From NCBI RefSeq assembly GCF_006864135.1, contig NZ_SADV01000029.1, forward strand, positions 1 to 48,362: a DNA stretch of 48,362 nucleotides, given 5' to 3'. Position numbers and translations under genes: made by a program. Origin of the DNA: Lysinibacillus sphaericus. GTDB lineage: Bacteria; Bacillota; Bacilli; Bacillales_A; Planococcaceae. How positions within the stretch are numbered: position 1 is the stretch's first letter; each line of letters opens with the position of its first letter. The notes below the pieces were generated by a model. That model worked only from the letters and a program-made list of their open reading frames with translations. It had not been told where the DNA came from and ran no database searches. Below, one piece after another: positions 1 to 8,830 of this stretch.

Positions 1-46
1 CGCTGATCCCCGAGGAGTCGCCCAGTCTCCACTCCAATCAACTATT
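1..46. repeat. Edge of GC-rich interspersed repeat
   Basis: The first ~45 bases are GC-rich and read like the closing half of the repeat whose opening half ends the window (48310-48362). Both are unlike the AT-rich surroundings. The element is cut by the window edge, so its full length cannot be seen. Confidence 0.4.
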
Positions 47-101
47 TACATAGTAGACGTTTTAACAAAAGTCATCCACAACTTTTGGTGATGAACCCTT
101 A

Positions 102-614
102 CTATAGCGACTGCACATGCTCATTCAAACGGTCCCAAGTTTCTGCGATGCCTTGTAGCATACCCATATCCATAACGGTCTTAAGGGCCTCTTCAGACAC
201 ATATTCTGCACGATTTATCAGCTTAGTCTTTCCTCCCAAATCGACGAATTCCAATGTAATCTCGGTCGACGGCATGGAGTCATTCGAATTACCTTCAGCA
301 TCCGAAAAGTAATCGATATAGCTGATCTTCTCAGGCTCAATAATCTCCTTATAAACCCCTTTTCCCCATGCTTCCATACCAAAAAAGTCACCTAGGTTTT
401 CATCAACGCACTTCATACAGTAGTGCCAAACTCCTCCCGGACGGAAATCAACTGTGCAGACTGGGATTTCCCATCCTCTCGGACCCCACCAATGTTTCAG
501 ATGTTCTGGCTCTTTAAACATATTGAATAGTAAGTCTCGTGGTGCATCGAAAACGCGCTCTAATATAAGTACGCGATCGTTCTCTACTCTTGATATCATT
601 GAATTGTTAGACAT
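102..614 (-). CDS. SRPBCC/AHSA1-family protein
   Basis: A 170-aa protein of the START/AHSA1 (Hsp90 ATPase activator homologue-like) family, which forms a helix-grip hydrophobic pocket. The family signature is visible: FDAPRDLLF near residues 22-30, then HWWGP at 41-45, and a C-terminal helix with ETWDRL. It lies 29 bp downstream of an ArsR-type regulator on the same strand, the usual arrangement for this family in Firmicutes, so the two are probably co-transcribed and derepressed together. The start is fixed by GGAGGAACTACC upstream of ATG. The natural ligand is unknown; the family call is firm, the role is not. Confidence 0.85.
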   Translation of the reverse strand: MSNNSMISRVENDRVLILERVFDAPRDLLFNMFKEPEHLKHWWGPRGWEIPVCTVDFRPGGVWHYCMKCVDENLGDFFGMEAWGKGVYKEIIEPEKISYIDYFSDAEGNSNDSMPSTEITLEFVDLGGKTKLINRAEYVSEEALKTVMDMGMLQGIAETWDRLNEHVQSL

Positions 615-643
615 GGTAGTTCCTCCTTGATGATGAAATGGTT

Positions 644-988
644 TTATGATTTTTCTTTTTTCTGCAATTTTTTCAAATATTCATCTAAATTATCGAATCT
701 TTCTTGCATTACACCCTGGAAGGACTGTATCCAAGAATCCAGCGCTTGGAATGGCTCGGGCCGGAGCTTATAGATTCGACGGTTAGCTTCAGCATGCACT
801 TCCACAAGCCCGTTGTCACTAAGTACTTTTAGATGCTTTGAAGTTTGAGGTTGCCTCAATCCCAGTTGGTTGGCAATCTCACCCACGGTTAGAGGACCAT
901 GGCGCAGGAGTTCGACGATATTCATGCGGTTTGGTTCAGACAAAGCACTCAACGTCGTTAAGTTTACTCCTGGAACTTTCCCTGACAT
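644..988 (-). CDS. ArsR-family HTH transcriptional regulator
   Basis: A 114-aa winged-helix repressor. LSEPNRMNIVELLRHGPLTVGEI is split across the first helices (residues ~16-38), followed by the recognition helix with QPQTSKHLKVL (~45-55) and a wing with NRRIYKL. No cysteine metal site is evident, so it is unlikely to sense arsenic or other metals; it belongs to the regulators paired with AHSA1 proteins. I chose ATG at 988 because GAGGTGA sits 6 bases upstream; an upstream in-frame ATG at 1030 lacks a comparable site. It heads an operon with the AHSA1 gene and probably represses itself through the inverted repeat at 1083-1104. Confidence 0.85.
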   Translation of the reverse strand: MSGKVPGVNLTTLSALSEPNRMNIVELLRHGPLTVGEIANQLGLRQPQTSKHLKVLSDNGLVEVHAEANRRIYKLRPEPFQALDSWIQSFQGVMQERFDNLDEYLKKLQKKEKS

Positions 989-1067
989 GTCGCTCACCTC
1001 GTAAAATGATGGTCGCCGGTAAATTATCATCTACATCAGCACAGGTTTTATGATCCTGTTAATCGCA

Positions 1068-1104
1068 ATATAACTCAGTTAGAATATTCCTGTTAAGGAA
1101 TATT
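1068..1104 (-). promoter_or_regulatory. Promoter with overlapping operator for arsR-AHSA1
   Basis: On the minus strand TTAACA (1096-1091) and TTATAT (1073-1068) are separated by 17 bp, a good sigma-A layout. A perfect inverted repeat AATATTCC-N6-GGAATATT (1083-1104) covers the -35 element and upstream spacer. An AT-rich palindrome with a 6-bp spacer suits an ArsR-family dimer, so autoregulation is likely by inference. Confidence 0.6.
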
Positions 1105-1317
1105 TAAGAAAGTAGCCCACTTCAACCTTTAAGCCAAAATATTGTCTCTCACTTTAATATAGTTATACTAATAGCAAAACACTTAATTATAGAAACAAAC
1201 CCTCTTCAATCCTTACTATTACTTAAGTATAAACGTTGAAATAAATATGTACGAAAATGCCTGTTTAACCAAGTACATTTTTGATTCCCTTTGTATATTA
1301 CAACTTTACAGGGAGAC

Positions 1318-1619
1318 TTGGCGATCCATTCCGCATCTTTAACATCAGTCTTACGACCGGGAGCCGCTTTGATATGTTGGGCATTTACAACTAAAAATTT
1401 GATATTCTCAGCCTCGAATATGTTTACAATAGGCTTCCAAAATACACCTGTACTTTCCATAGCTACGTGCGTACAACCATGTTCTTTAATTCAAGCAATT
1501 AACTGCAATAGAAAAACCGTTTTGGTTTGAATCACTTTGTCTTCTGGTGTCATAATACATCCGGTAATCGAATCCTTATGAATATCCATACCACATGCAC
1601 GTTCAATGATGACTTCCAT
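1318..1619 (-). pseudogene. IS110-family transposase, N-terminal fragment
   Basis: The first ~100 codons match the RuvC-like DEDD domain of IS110 transposases: GMDIHKDSI, AMESTGVFWKP and GRKTDVKDAEWIA carry the acidic residues. The start at 1619 follows AAAGGATG. An in-frame TGA at about codon 44 replaces what is expected to be Trp in LIAWIKEHG, and homology stops near 1318, where an unrelated AT-rich sequence begins. The C-terminal domain with the catalytic serine is missing, so this is a dead remnant. Upstream (1620-1860) lies the non-coding left end. Confidence 0.85.
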
Positions 1620-1860
1620 TAGAAACATCCTTTCTACGGCCAATCAAATTAGAGGCTGGTGCAGCAACCTGAGTAGGATGAATCTCCTATGAGTGCTTCC
1701 TGTGAGGGAGCGACAGTCAGTGATACACCGAGGTCGTTGGAGTCAGATTAACGGAAGGACTCAAGGCACTATACTTAGTATTCAATACCCGTTCTGAATA
1801 TATTTTCATCTTCTGTGGTGTAACGCTAGCTTTTACACTACATGGATGGCTAATGGGGCA
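1620..1860 (-). mobile_element. IS110 left-end non-coding region, possible bridge-RNA relic
   Basis: This 240-base gap precedes the IS110 transposase remnant, where IS110-group elements carry their bridge-RNA locus. Three consecutive hairpins are visible: TAGGA/TCCTA (1674-1689), GCTTCC/GGGAGC (1695-1711) and TTGGAGTC/GGACTCAA (1737-1764). A further inverted repeat GTGTAA/TTACAC lies near 1818-1838. The position and hairpins are seen; the bridge-RNA role is inferred from the known organisation of the family. Confidence 0.5.
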
Positions 1861-1961
1861 GTTAAATTTAATAAAAATTTTCGAAAATTGAAACTTATAG
1901 GAATAATAATCGTATTAACTTTACAAGAATAAATAAAAATTAATGATTTAAGGGGGAAATA

Positions 1962-2423
1962 ATGAACTACATACAAACAATTCGTAAGTTAATTGGAAAT
2001 GAAGTGCTAATGACTGTTGGTTGTGGAATTATTATTGAACAAGAGAATCAAATTTTACTACAACATCGAAAAGATCGGGATGTTTGGGGTATCCCAGGCG
2101 GTGTTATGGAGCCTGGAGAAACCTTTCTTGAAACTGCTGTCCGCGAAACATTTGAAGAGACAGGATTGATAGTTGAACAATTAGAGTTGTTTGGTCTTTA
2201 TTCAGGAGGAGAAGGATTTGCAGAATATCCGAATGGAGATAAGGTCTTCAGCATCCAGATCATTTTCCATTCAAGTTGTTTTTTAGGAGAATTAATTCAT
2301 GAAACAGAAGAAAGTCATGAACATAGGTTCTTCACTCGCGATGACCTACCACTTTTGAACGCACATCAAGAGCGATTCATTCAGGATTGGGTAAACCAAG
2401 TGACTTTGCCCATAATAAAATAA
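1962..2423 (+). CDS. Nudix hydrolase
   Basis: A 153-aa Nudix-fold pyrophosphohydrolase. The full Nudix box is present from G47 to L69 (GGVMEPGE, then seven residues, then RETFEETGL), including the metal-binding glutamates of the REUxEE core. The N-terminal strand with ILLQHRKD is typical of enzymes acting on nucleoside diphosphate-linked substrates, but the substrate cannot be read from sequence. The start is supported by AAGGGGG 7 bases upstream of ATG. The gene stands alone between the IS110 relic and a long gene-poor stretch; a hairpin terminator follows at 2656-2702. Confidence 0.9.
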   Translation: MNYIQTIRKLIGNEVLMTVGCGIIIEQENQILLQHRKDRDVWGIPGGVMEPGETFLETAVRETFEETGLIVEQLELFGLYSGGEGFAEYPNGDKVFSIQIIFHSSCFLGELIHETEESHEHRFFTRDDLPLLNAHQERFIQDWVNQVTLPIIK

Positions 2424-2655
2424 TCTGACGGAGTTCGACATCAAAAAGGGTAGAGATAACAACCTTTTTCTTAATCAACTCCCATGAAAATAAAATCTCT
2501 GGCACTAAAAAAGTCCATGCTAAAAAGGTAAACGATTCGATCATAAATTTTTTACATAAAGAACTTTCCATGTGAACTGGGCTATTTAGTAACAGGTGCT
2601 AATGTTCAAGAAGTATAAGTTATTTAGTCATTTTGTATTTATTAAATTCATGGAA

Positions 2656-2702
2656 CAAAAAAGCCCGATTTTTCAATTTGAATACTGAGAAATCGGCTTT
2701 TT
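2656..2702 (+). terminator. Rho-independent terminator-like hairpin
   Basis: AAAAAGCCCGATTTTTC pairs with GAAATCGGCTTTTT with one bulged base; A- and T-rich flanks allow it to work in both directions. It lies about 235 bp after the Nudix stop codon. Confidence 0.6.
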
Positions 2703-2763
2703 GATATTGATGAAGCAATCACAATTTTTGTACTAGCTTAGCTGTTTTATTTTTGTTATAACA

Positions 2764-2962
2764 TTAAATTGTTCTCGCAATGATTTGAATTGTATGAGTA
2801 CTTATAATTAAAAATCCTAAAACAATACAACATGTCGCTAGCGTACTTTTTTTATGATTTTTTTGCTTTACAAGACAAAAAAAAATCAGGCATAGTCCAA
2901 TCACAATAGATACTATTGATAGAAATTATAAAAAACGGTGTACCTATATCGGTTAATTGCAT
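2764..2962 (-). pseudogene. Small two-helix membrane protein, frameshifted
   Basis: ATG at 2962 has AGGGAGAAC upstream. The reading frame gives MQLTDIGTPFFIISI. A single extra base near 2918 then moves coding sense to another frame, which reads IVSIVIGLCLIFFCLVK, a basic loop and GFLIISTHTIQIIARTI to the stop at 2764. Read through the shift, it would be a ~65-residue protein with two membrane helices. The frame coherence on both sides supports a real small gene, now broken or mis-called by one base. No family recognised. Confidence 0.35.
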
Positions 2963-3714
2963 ATAAAGTTCTCCCTTTTTTAGATTCAAAGTTTACATAT
3001 AGCTCTTCACCAAAATATGTACTTCCCTACACATCACACTTTGTGAGAACGCTTTGCGCAGGCGTTGTTTGAGCCACCTCAGCCCTCATACCGAGGCATT
3101 TCTCTCTGCTTCGTATGCTAAAACACCAATAACAGGGAATTGTCACTATGTAATTTCCCCAGTTTCTACTTTAAATTGTACGAACTGATTTTCTCTTTTT
3201 CCTTACTCATTCCTTATAAATTTATTAATTTTAACAATCAATTAAATTGTAGGTTAAAAATTGCAGTCAGTGAAAAGTTTGAAGGGACTGTCAATATTTT
3301 AGTGTAACTGACAAGCCATCTTTTCGACGGGAATGATTTTGATTTTGGAAGGCCAAACTCTTCCCAAAAAACAAAATTTCGCTGCGTGTTCCTTCTCCTT
3401 CTTTTTGTCACTCAAACAACGCTTCAAGTTCTGCACTCGGGCGTAAAGTGATTAGATTTTATTATTAATCACATCATTACTAAAATGATCGACCAAAAAA
3501 TACACAGTAATCTCGTTTACAAAAAATGCAGTGCGAATTTGTATATATATCGCACTGCGTATATAGAAGTAATTGGAAAGCGGAAAAAATTATCACTATT
3601 TTTAAAAAGTTACGATCAATATGTATAGAAATGTTATCCCTTAGTTTCCCCAAAATATGTGTTAAAATGACAATCCTCATTATCAGCCATGATTTTCAAC
3701 TACTTCTCATAATT
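2963..3714. other. Gene-poor stretch with one perfect inverted repeat
   Basis: No convincing gene. The notable element is GCAGTGCGA (3528-3536) repeated inverted as TCGCACTGC (3550-3558) around a 13-base TA-rich loop. Around 3285-3310 the text resembles a transposon terminus, but I could not assign a family. Short open frames here have no ribosome-binding site and poor composition. Confidence 0.4.
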
Positions 3715-3927
3715 TTATTCAAATAAAGAGATGATTGCTATAATCCACACGCCTACCACTAGTATTAAAAACCACCAGCCCGTAAACTTTACGAACTTTT
3801 TTAAAAATGGTTTCTTAGTAAATTTATCTGAAAAGGAACTCATTTTTAAAAAATCTTCTGGAAACTTTAATAACATGTAAGAAAAACTACCGAAAATTAA
3901 AGTGACCAATATTGCCATAATAAACAT
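3715..3927 (-). CDS. Small hypothetical membrane protein
   Basis: A 70-aa protein with two predicted membrane helices: residues 1-20 (MFIMAILVTLIFGSFSYML) and about 47-68 (FTGWWFLILVVGVWIIAIIS), separated by a lysine- and phenylalanine-rich loop. The start is supported by AGGAG 8 bases upstream of ATG at 3927. No family was recognised. It stands alone; the nearest neighbour is the divergent nucleoside transporter more than 400 bp away. Confidence 0.6.
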   Translation of the reverse strand: MFIMAILVTLIFGSFSYMLLKFPEDFLKMSSFSDKFTKKPFLKKFVKFTGWWFLILVVGVWIIAIISLFE

Positions 3928-4346
3928 TGTACCTACTCCTAAACTTTAAGTTTTTACATCACTCAATAATTATATTATGTAGCAACTAGATTGCACATCA
4001 AAAATTTAATAGCTAGTACATGTTTTAGAAACGAATATACAGATGTTGGTTTAATAAAGGTAAAATCCTCCTTGCAGTATTTTTTCACGTTTTTGGCATC
4101 TTCGTGAAAAGCGTATACATTGCCGCGATTTACACAAAACAATTCTGTTAATTCTTATCTAAGAATCAACAGAAGAAACTCCAATAAAATTCGTATGAAT
4201 CTGTCATTAGGAGCAAATGCTGTAGGTATGTTCTAAAGTCTAAAACAGTAACTTCTCCTACTTCAATAAATGCGTACTCAATAGCAACATTAGCGCAGAA
4301 CATCACAAAGTAAATAAAACTCCATCACTTTCTAAAGGAGGAAAAA
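3928..4346. other. Intergenic leader region
   Basis: About 420 bases between the small membrane protein and the divergent transporter. I see no gene or riboswitch I can name. The length is more than a simple promoter needs, so a leader for the transporter is possible, but no aptamer or terminator/antiterminator pair is evident. Confidence 0.3.
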
Positions 4347-5600
4347 ATGAATATAACATTGCGTCTTAAAATAATGATTTTTCTACAGTTTTTTATTTGG
4401 GGATCTTGGCTTGTTACATTTGGTTCTTATATGATCAATACGTTGCATTTTACTGGTGCACAAGTTGGAGTCGTGTATAGTTCTAACGGGCTTGCAGCCA
4501 TTATTATGCCTAGCCTTATAGGTATTATTGCAGATCGGTGGGTAAAAGCAAATGTGTTATACGGAATATTGCATTTCCTCGGTGCGATTACCTTATTTTT
4601 TGCTGCTCAAATTTCAGATCCTTCAATGATGTTCTGGGTAATGTTCTTTAACTCAATCGTTTATATGCCAACACTTGCTTTATCGAATACAATTTCTTAT
4701 TTTTACCTGGAAGACAAAGGACTTGATGTTGTAAAGGACTTCCCACCTATTCGTGTCTATGGGACAATTGGTTTTATTCTTGCGATGTGGATTATTAGTC
4801 TTGCCAAAATTGAATTAAGTAATATTCAGCTTTTTATTGCTAGCGGCTCTTCGTTGCTACTTGCACTATATACAATTTCACTTCCTGCCTGCCCAACTTC
4901 TAATGCAGTTAAGGGCAAGTCGTTGGTAAGCCTTTTGGGACTAGACGCTTTTGTTCTTTTTAAAGATAAAAAAATGGCGTTGTTTTTAATTTTTGCAATG
5001 CTATTAGGTGTTGCGCTTCAAATTACTAATACATTTGGTGATCCATTTTTACACGACTTCGCCTTAAACCCTGATTATAAAAATAGCTTTGCGGTAAAAT
5101 ACCCAGCTATTTTATTATCAGTGTCACAAATTTCAGAGGTATTCTTTATTCTGACCATTCCATTTTTCTTACGTAAGTATGGCATTAAAAATGTAATACT
5201 GATCAGTATGGTGGGATGGACATTACGTTTTGTTTTCTTTGGGTATGGAAACCCAATTGGCGGAGGATTTTTCTTATTGTTATTATCAATGATTGTTTAC
5301 GGCTGCGCCTTTGATTTCTTTAATATTTCGGGAGCCATTTTTATGGAAAAAGAAGTCGACCACCGCATTCGTGGTAGTGCTCAAGGATTATTTAGTACAA
5401 TGGTCAATGGCATAGGTGCCTATTTAGGAGCTGTTATTAGTGGAAAAGTAGTTGATTATTTTACAGTTGACGGAATAAGGAATTGGCAATATATTTGGTT
5501 GTTCTTTGGAGCGTATACACTCGTTTTGGCCATCATTTTTGCCATCGTTTTTAAATATAACCATGCCAGTAATGAAATGAAAAATGTAACAATGAAATAG
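4347..5600 (+). CDS. nupG: Nucleoside:H+ symporter, NupG family (MFS)
   Basis: A 417-aa, twelve-helix permease of the MFS nucleoside:proton symporter family (NupG/XapB). It follows the Escherichia coli NupG pattern along its whole length: LQFFIWGSWLVT at the N-terminus, MPTLALSNTISYF, DFPPIRVYGTIGFI in the middle, and GCAFDFFNISGAIFMEKEV late in the protein. It should import purine and pyrimidine nucleosides across the cytoplasmic membrane. The start is set by AAAGGAGGAAAAA directly before ATG. It is a single-gene unit ended by the hairpin at 5624-5660. The substrate range is inferred from family similarity. Confidence 0.9.
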   Translation: MNITLRLKIMIFLQFFIWGSWLVTFGSYMINTLHFTGAQVGVVYSSNGLAAIIMPSLIGIIADRWVKANVLYGILHFLGAITLFFAAQISDPSMMFWVMFFNSIVYMPTLALSNTISYFYLEDKGLDVVKDFPPIRVYGTIGFILAMWIISLAKIELSNIQLFIASGSSLLLALYTISLPACPTSNAVKGKSLVSLLGLDAFVLFKDKKMALFLIFAMLLGVALQITNTFGDPFLHDFALNPDYKNSFAVKYPAILLSVSQISEVFFILTIPFFLRKYGIKNVILISMVGWTLRFVFFGYGNPIGGGFFLLLLSMIVYGCAFDFFNISGAIFMEKEVDHRIRGSAQGLFSTMVNGIGAYLGAVISGKVVDYFTVDGIRNWQYIWLFFGAYTLVLAIIFAIVFKYNHASNEMKNVTMK

Positions 5601-5623
5601 TGCATTATTTCTTCAAGGAAAAG

Positions 5624-5660
5624 AAAGAGCCTTACCGTCCATGGTGTAAGGCTCTTTACT
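5624..5660 (+). terminator. Terminator of the nucleoside transporter
   Basis: A perfect 12-bp stem AAAGAGCCTTAC/GTAAGGCTCTTT sits 24 bp after the nupG stop codon, followed by an A/T-rich tail. Confidence 0.8.
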
Positions 5661-5673
5661 ATAATAAAACTAC

Positions 5674-5940
5674 TTAAAGAATTACGCAAATTACGCTACA
5701 AGGAATAATTTTTTTCCACTCTTCAAGAGACATTTCATCAAAGCTCTCAACATCATCTAGTTTCAAGGGTGTAATTAATTCTAATGAATTAGCATGTGGA
5801 ATATTTGATAGAACTAGAAGTTGCTGTTTAGTTGAAGACAACCACTCTTATACATGCTCAAGGTCTTCTTCGTCAATTTTAAACGCCAAATGTCGAATAG
5901 ATGGATGGTATTTTAAGTGCACACTTTCATTGGTTTGAAA
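5674..5940 (-). pseudogene. Decayed gene, possibly VOC (glyoxalase-like) superfamily
   Basis: One minus-strand frame reads coherently for ~88 codons with a single internal TAA. It contains HPSIRHLAFKIDEEDLEHV, stop, EWLSSTK and a C-terminal MSLEEWKKIIP. The piece xIRHLAFKIDEE resembles the metal-ligand strand of vicinal-oxygen-chelate proteins, which usually reads RHIAFxVxD. The N-terminal half is missing and the frame closes upstream at a TGA, so the gene is truncated as well as stopped. The family assignment is tentative. Confidence 0.4.
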
Positions 5941-5990
5941 TCAAAGGCTTTAAAAACCTGCACCTCCAAATTGTTAGAAACATCAACAAT

Positions 5991-6012
5991 ACGGGGCCGA
6001 CCCGTTTTTTTG
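5991..6012 (+). terminator. Orphan plus-strand terminator-like hairpin
   Basis: ACGGG-GCCGA-CCCGT followed by seven Ts. No intact plus-strand gene lies immediately upstream. Confidence 0.55.
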
Positions 6013-6027
6013 TATTATCAAATATTT

Positions 6028-6111
6028 TCAAATTTTAGTAAATAGTATTGTTGTAATGATACCTACGAGAGTAACTACGATACCAATTATTAAAGCTATT
6101 AAAAACCTCAA
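6028..6111 (-). CDS. Possible 27-residue hydrophobic peptide
   Basis: A TTG-initiated frame reads RFLIALIIGIVVTLVG then IITTILFTKI, a clean single membrane helix. There is no clear ribosome-binding site, and its start abuts the terminator of the chemoreceptor gene, so it may be a relic of a longer small membrane protein rather than an expressed gene. Confidence 0.2.
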   Translation of the reverse strand: MRFLIALIIGIVVTLVGIITTILFTKI

Positions 6112-6153
6112 AAAGCGCGAGAAATCAATTTAAAAACGTTGATTTCTTGCGCT
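6107..6153 (-). terminator. Terminator of the chemoreceptor gene
   Basis: On the minus strand AGCGCAAGAAATCAA pairs with TTGATTTCTCGCGCT (15 bp, one G-U) around a 10-base loop and runs into TTTTTG. It lies 85 bp after the stop codon at 6238. Confidence 0.75.
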
Positions 6154-6237
6154 ATTCTGATGTTTATTTTCTTCTTGGAAATATAATTATGTCACAGTCT
6201 CTTTTAGTCTACTAATAACCTTTATAGGCTTCTCGTT

Positions 6238-7725
6238 TTAAAAAGATTCCCTTTCCTTTTTCATAACAAGCGACTTTAATGTATCACTTAATTCCTGAAT
6301 ACGACTAGTTGTGTTCGTCATCATCTCTAGCATATTATGTTCGTCCTCCACTGAGTGTACAATCTCACCTGTGGAAGTCGCATTTTGTTCGGTCATATCA
6401 TTAAGCTTTTCAATCTGTAATCGGATTGTTTCAAACTGCGAAATAGCGCTGCTTAGTTCATTCATTCCTCTTGTTAAATCGAAGTTAGACTTTGAAAATG
6501 AATCTTTTAAAATAGTAAAGAAGTTGCTTACATCTTGTAACAGCATTTCCCCTTGTTGTAACGCTTTTTCACCGTCATCAGAGCGTTGATGAGCTTCTGT
6601 GGATTTTGCGAACAAAGTTCTCGTTACATTCGTAATACTTACCGTAATAGTAGCACTTTCTTCCGCTAATTTCCGTACTTCATCAGCAACGATGGCGAAT
6701 CCTTTACCATTCTCCCCCGCTCTTGCCGCTTCAATTGCAGCATTAAGAGCAAGTAAATTCGTCTGCTCTGCAATATGCCGTATACCATTTAGTAAGCTAT
6801 CTACCGTTTTCAAGCTTGTCTGTAACTCATTCACAGTTTCAGCTGTAGAACTCATCGCTTGATTCATAACGCCCATTTGCACCATCGCATCTTGCATTTT
6901 CTCCCATCCTACTAGTATCTCTTGCTGCAATTCAGTAGATTTAGAAATAGTATCCTTTGAAATTGAGAATGTTTCGTTGACAAAATGCACAGATTCCTTC
7001 ATCGTGCCATGAATCATTTGCAAGCTAGATGACTCCTGCTGAATGCTTTCGGAAATATCCTCTGTAGCTATAAGAATTTGTTTACTTGATCCAGATATTT
7101 GCTGCATTGTTTGTTGGAATTGTGTAACGTGTTCATCCAACGCTTGACTACTTTTTTCAATTTCCTGAAACGTATTTTCAAGCTGATTTAATGACGCCTT
7201 CACCTCATTTTGTTGAATTGTAGCATGTTCAATTAGTTCATTGCCCCATTTAGCGATTAAATATAATGCAATAATGACGCCATTCATTATCGCAAATAGC
7301 GTTATAAATACAGTCATATCATCAAATGGCCCTAATAATGATTTCGAATTAGCCATATAAAGAATCAGAAAGCAGATATTTGTCAGCACACCAAAAAATA
7401 CAAGTAATTCTTTTTTAAAATAAAGGGCGATAATGGCCACCGAACAAAGTAAAATATAATGTTTATTTAATGAAAAACTATCAACTAAAAATAAAGCAAA
7501 AACAGTACTTGAAGGAATCATTCCAAAAATAAAGCCTTTAACATACGTGTTAATTGGTAAAAAGTAATTACAAACTGCTAATGCCATAACGGCTAGTCCA
7601 ACAAATAAGAACATAATGCCCTTTGAGAGTATCAACGGTCCACAAATTAAAACAGCCAAAATTGAAATAATGGCTAAATTAACACGATGGACTTTTCTTG
7701 TATCGTAACGAATATTTTTCTCCAT
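6238..7725 (-). CDS. Methyl-accepting chemotaxis protein with membrane-only sensor region
   Basis: A 495-aa chemoreceptor. The first ~170 residues are a run of about six hydrophobic helices with no large extracellular domain and no obvious HAMP. A long coiled coil follows (from ~175), with the conserved cytoplasmic hairpin tip [16 protein letters not shown] and [15 protein letters not shown] near residue 330-360, where CheW/CheA dock. Multi-pass receptors of this kind probably sense membrane state or a membrane-soluble cue (inference). I chose ATG at 7725, preceded by AGGGGGACTATT, over an upstream ATG at 7758 that lies inside a palindrome. It is divergent from the MBL hydrolase gene. Confidence 0.88.
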   Translation of the reverse strand: MEKNIRYDTRKVHRVNLAIISILAVLICGPLILSKGIMFLFVGLAVMALAVCNYFLPINTYVKGFIFGMIPSSTVFALFLVDSFSLNKHYILLCSVAIIALYFKKELLVFFGVLTNICFLILYMANSKSLLGPFDDMTVFITLFAIMNGVIIALYLIAKWGNELIEHATIQQNEVKASLNQLENTFQEIEKSSQALDEHVTQFQQTMQQISGSSKQILIATEDISESIQQESSSLQMIHGTMKESVHFVNETFSISKDTISKSTELQQEILVGWEKMQDAMVQMGVMNQAMSSTAETVNELQTSLKTVDSLLNGIRHIAEQTNLLALNAAIEAARAGENGKGFAIVADEVRKLAEESATITVSITNVTRTLFAKSTEAHQRSDDGEKALQQGEMLLQDVSNFFTILKDSFSKSNFDLTRGMNELSSAISQFETIRLQIEKLNDMTEQNATSTGEIVHSVEDEHNMLEMMTNTTSRIQELSDTLKSLVMKKERESF

Positions 7726-7741
7726 AATAGTCCCCCTAAAA

Positions 7742-7759
7742 AATGAATGGACATTCATT
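7742..7759. promoter_or_regulatory. Palindrome AATGAATG-N2-CATTCATT in the mcp leader
   Basis: A perfect 8-bp inverted repeat with a 2-bp spacer, 17 bp upstream of the chemoreceptor start codon. The sequence class resembles TetR-family operators such as the Bacillus FadR box (TGAATGA..TCATTCA). No TetR gene is adjacent, so the regulator would act in trans. Confidence 0.5.
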
Positions 7760-7862
7760 GCATTTTACTATTATTATAAAGTATAACAACTACTTTTTGT
7801 AGATAAAAAATGCGTTTTAGAGAATTTTTAATACGTTTCGAAAATAAAAGGGGGATTATTTA

Positions 7863-8819
7863 ATGGGGAGAGTCCAAAAACTTGCACCAAATTTTTATTG
7901 TATTGATACACACGATTTAAATCGGGAACAGCGTACAAGCTCTTATTTGCTTATCGATGAAAAAATTGCATTAATCGAGACTTCCGCCAGTCCTTCTATG
8001 CCATTTATAGTAGAAGGTTTAGATGAATTACATATTTCTCTAGAGGATATTCAATATGTAATCGTTACGCATATCCATTTAGACCACGCCGGAGGTGCAG
8101 GCTTGTTTTTACAAAGCTGTCCAAATGCAACATTCGTTGTACATCCACGAGGTGTATCTCATATGGTTGATCCTAGTCGTCTAATTGCAAGTGCGCAGAG
8201 TGTTTATGGAGCAGAATTCGATCGTCTATTTGATCCAATTGTTCCTATCGATGCTGAACGCATTATAGAAATTGGACATGAGGAAGTACTATCTTTAGGT
8301 CAACATCAGTTAACGTTTTATCATACAGAAGGTCATGCAAGGCATCATGTATCTATGCATTATTCTGCTACGAATGGATTGTTTGTAGGAGATACTACTG
8401 GTGTACGTTATCCGGAAATGGAGAACGAATCCATTGATTTAATTATTCCCTCCACTTCACCGAATCAGTATGATCCAGATACAATGGAGCAGTCTATCCA
8501 GCTTTATGAAAAATTAAATGCTTCAGAATTGTATTTCGGTCATTTCGGTGCTTATAAAAATCCAGCTGAAGCTTATAGACAAGTGCGCTACTGGACACCG
8601 CTATTTTTAGCTGAGGGGAAAAAGGCGTTAACGGTATCTAGCAATTTTAAAGAACAAGTACAATTTTTAGATACTCGCTTGAAGGAACTTTTGTATAACT
8701 ACTTACAGGAAAATGGCATCTCAGAAAATCATCCGGTTTATCAAACAATCCCATTCGATACCATTGTTTCGTCTATGGGGATTCTGGATTACTTAGAGAA
8801 AAAGAATTCCCAAAATTAA
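7863..8819 (+). CDS. Metallo-beta-lactamase-fold hydrolase
   Basis: A 318-aa MBL-fold enzyme. The zinc-binding motif HIHLDH is at residues 70-75, with the further ligands H158 (in TEGHARHH), D177 (VGDTTG) and a late His in YFGHFG. The layout fits the general glyoxalase-II/lactonase-like branch rather than a true beta-lactamase: there is no signal peptide and the protein should be cytoplasmic. The C-terminal ~80 residues form a helical extension. ATG is preceded by AAGGGGG 8 bases upstream. It is divergent from the chemoreceptor, with 137 bp between the start codons. The substrate is unknown. Confidence 0.88.
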   Translation: MGRVQKLAPNFYCIDTHDLNREQRTSSYLLIDEKIALIETSASPSMPFIVEGLDELHISLEDIQYVIVTHIHLDHAGGAGLFLQSCPNATFVVHPRGVSHMVDPSRLIASAQSVYGAEFDRLFDPIVPIDAERIIEIGHEEVLSLGQHQLTFYHTEGHARHHVSMHYSATNGLFVGDTTGVRYPEMENESIDLIIPSTSPNQYDPDTMEQSIQLYEKLNASELYFGHFGAYKNPAEAYRQVRYWTPLFLAEGKKALTVSSNFKEQVQFLDTRLKELLYNYLQENGISENHPVYQTIPFDTIVSSMGILDYLEKKNSQN

Positions 8820-8830
8820 AGCAGACTTAA

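Noticed and set aside
2377..2571. 64-codon minus-strand ORF opposite the Nudix 3' end
   Set aside because: No ribosome-binding site and it largely mirrors AT-rich intergenic DNA; no family resemblance.
3285..3420. IS256-like terminus and transposase tail
   Set aside because: The text GGGACTGTCAATATTTTAGT looked like a transposon end, but I could find no matching second end or recognisable transposase residues.
3480..3726. Short open frames on both strands (about 66 codons each)
   Set aside because: No ribosome-binding site, odd composition (many Ile/Phe/Cys), and they overlap each other across an inverted repeat.
4020..4340. Purine-type riboswitch upstream of the nucleoside transporter
   Set aside because: I found no conserved purine aptamer core or terminator/antiterminator pair in the leader.
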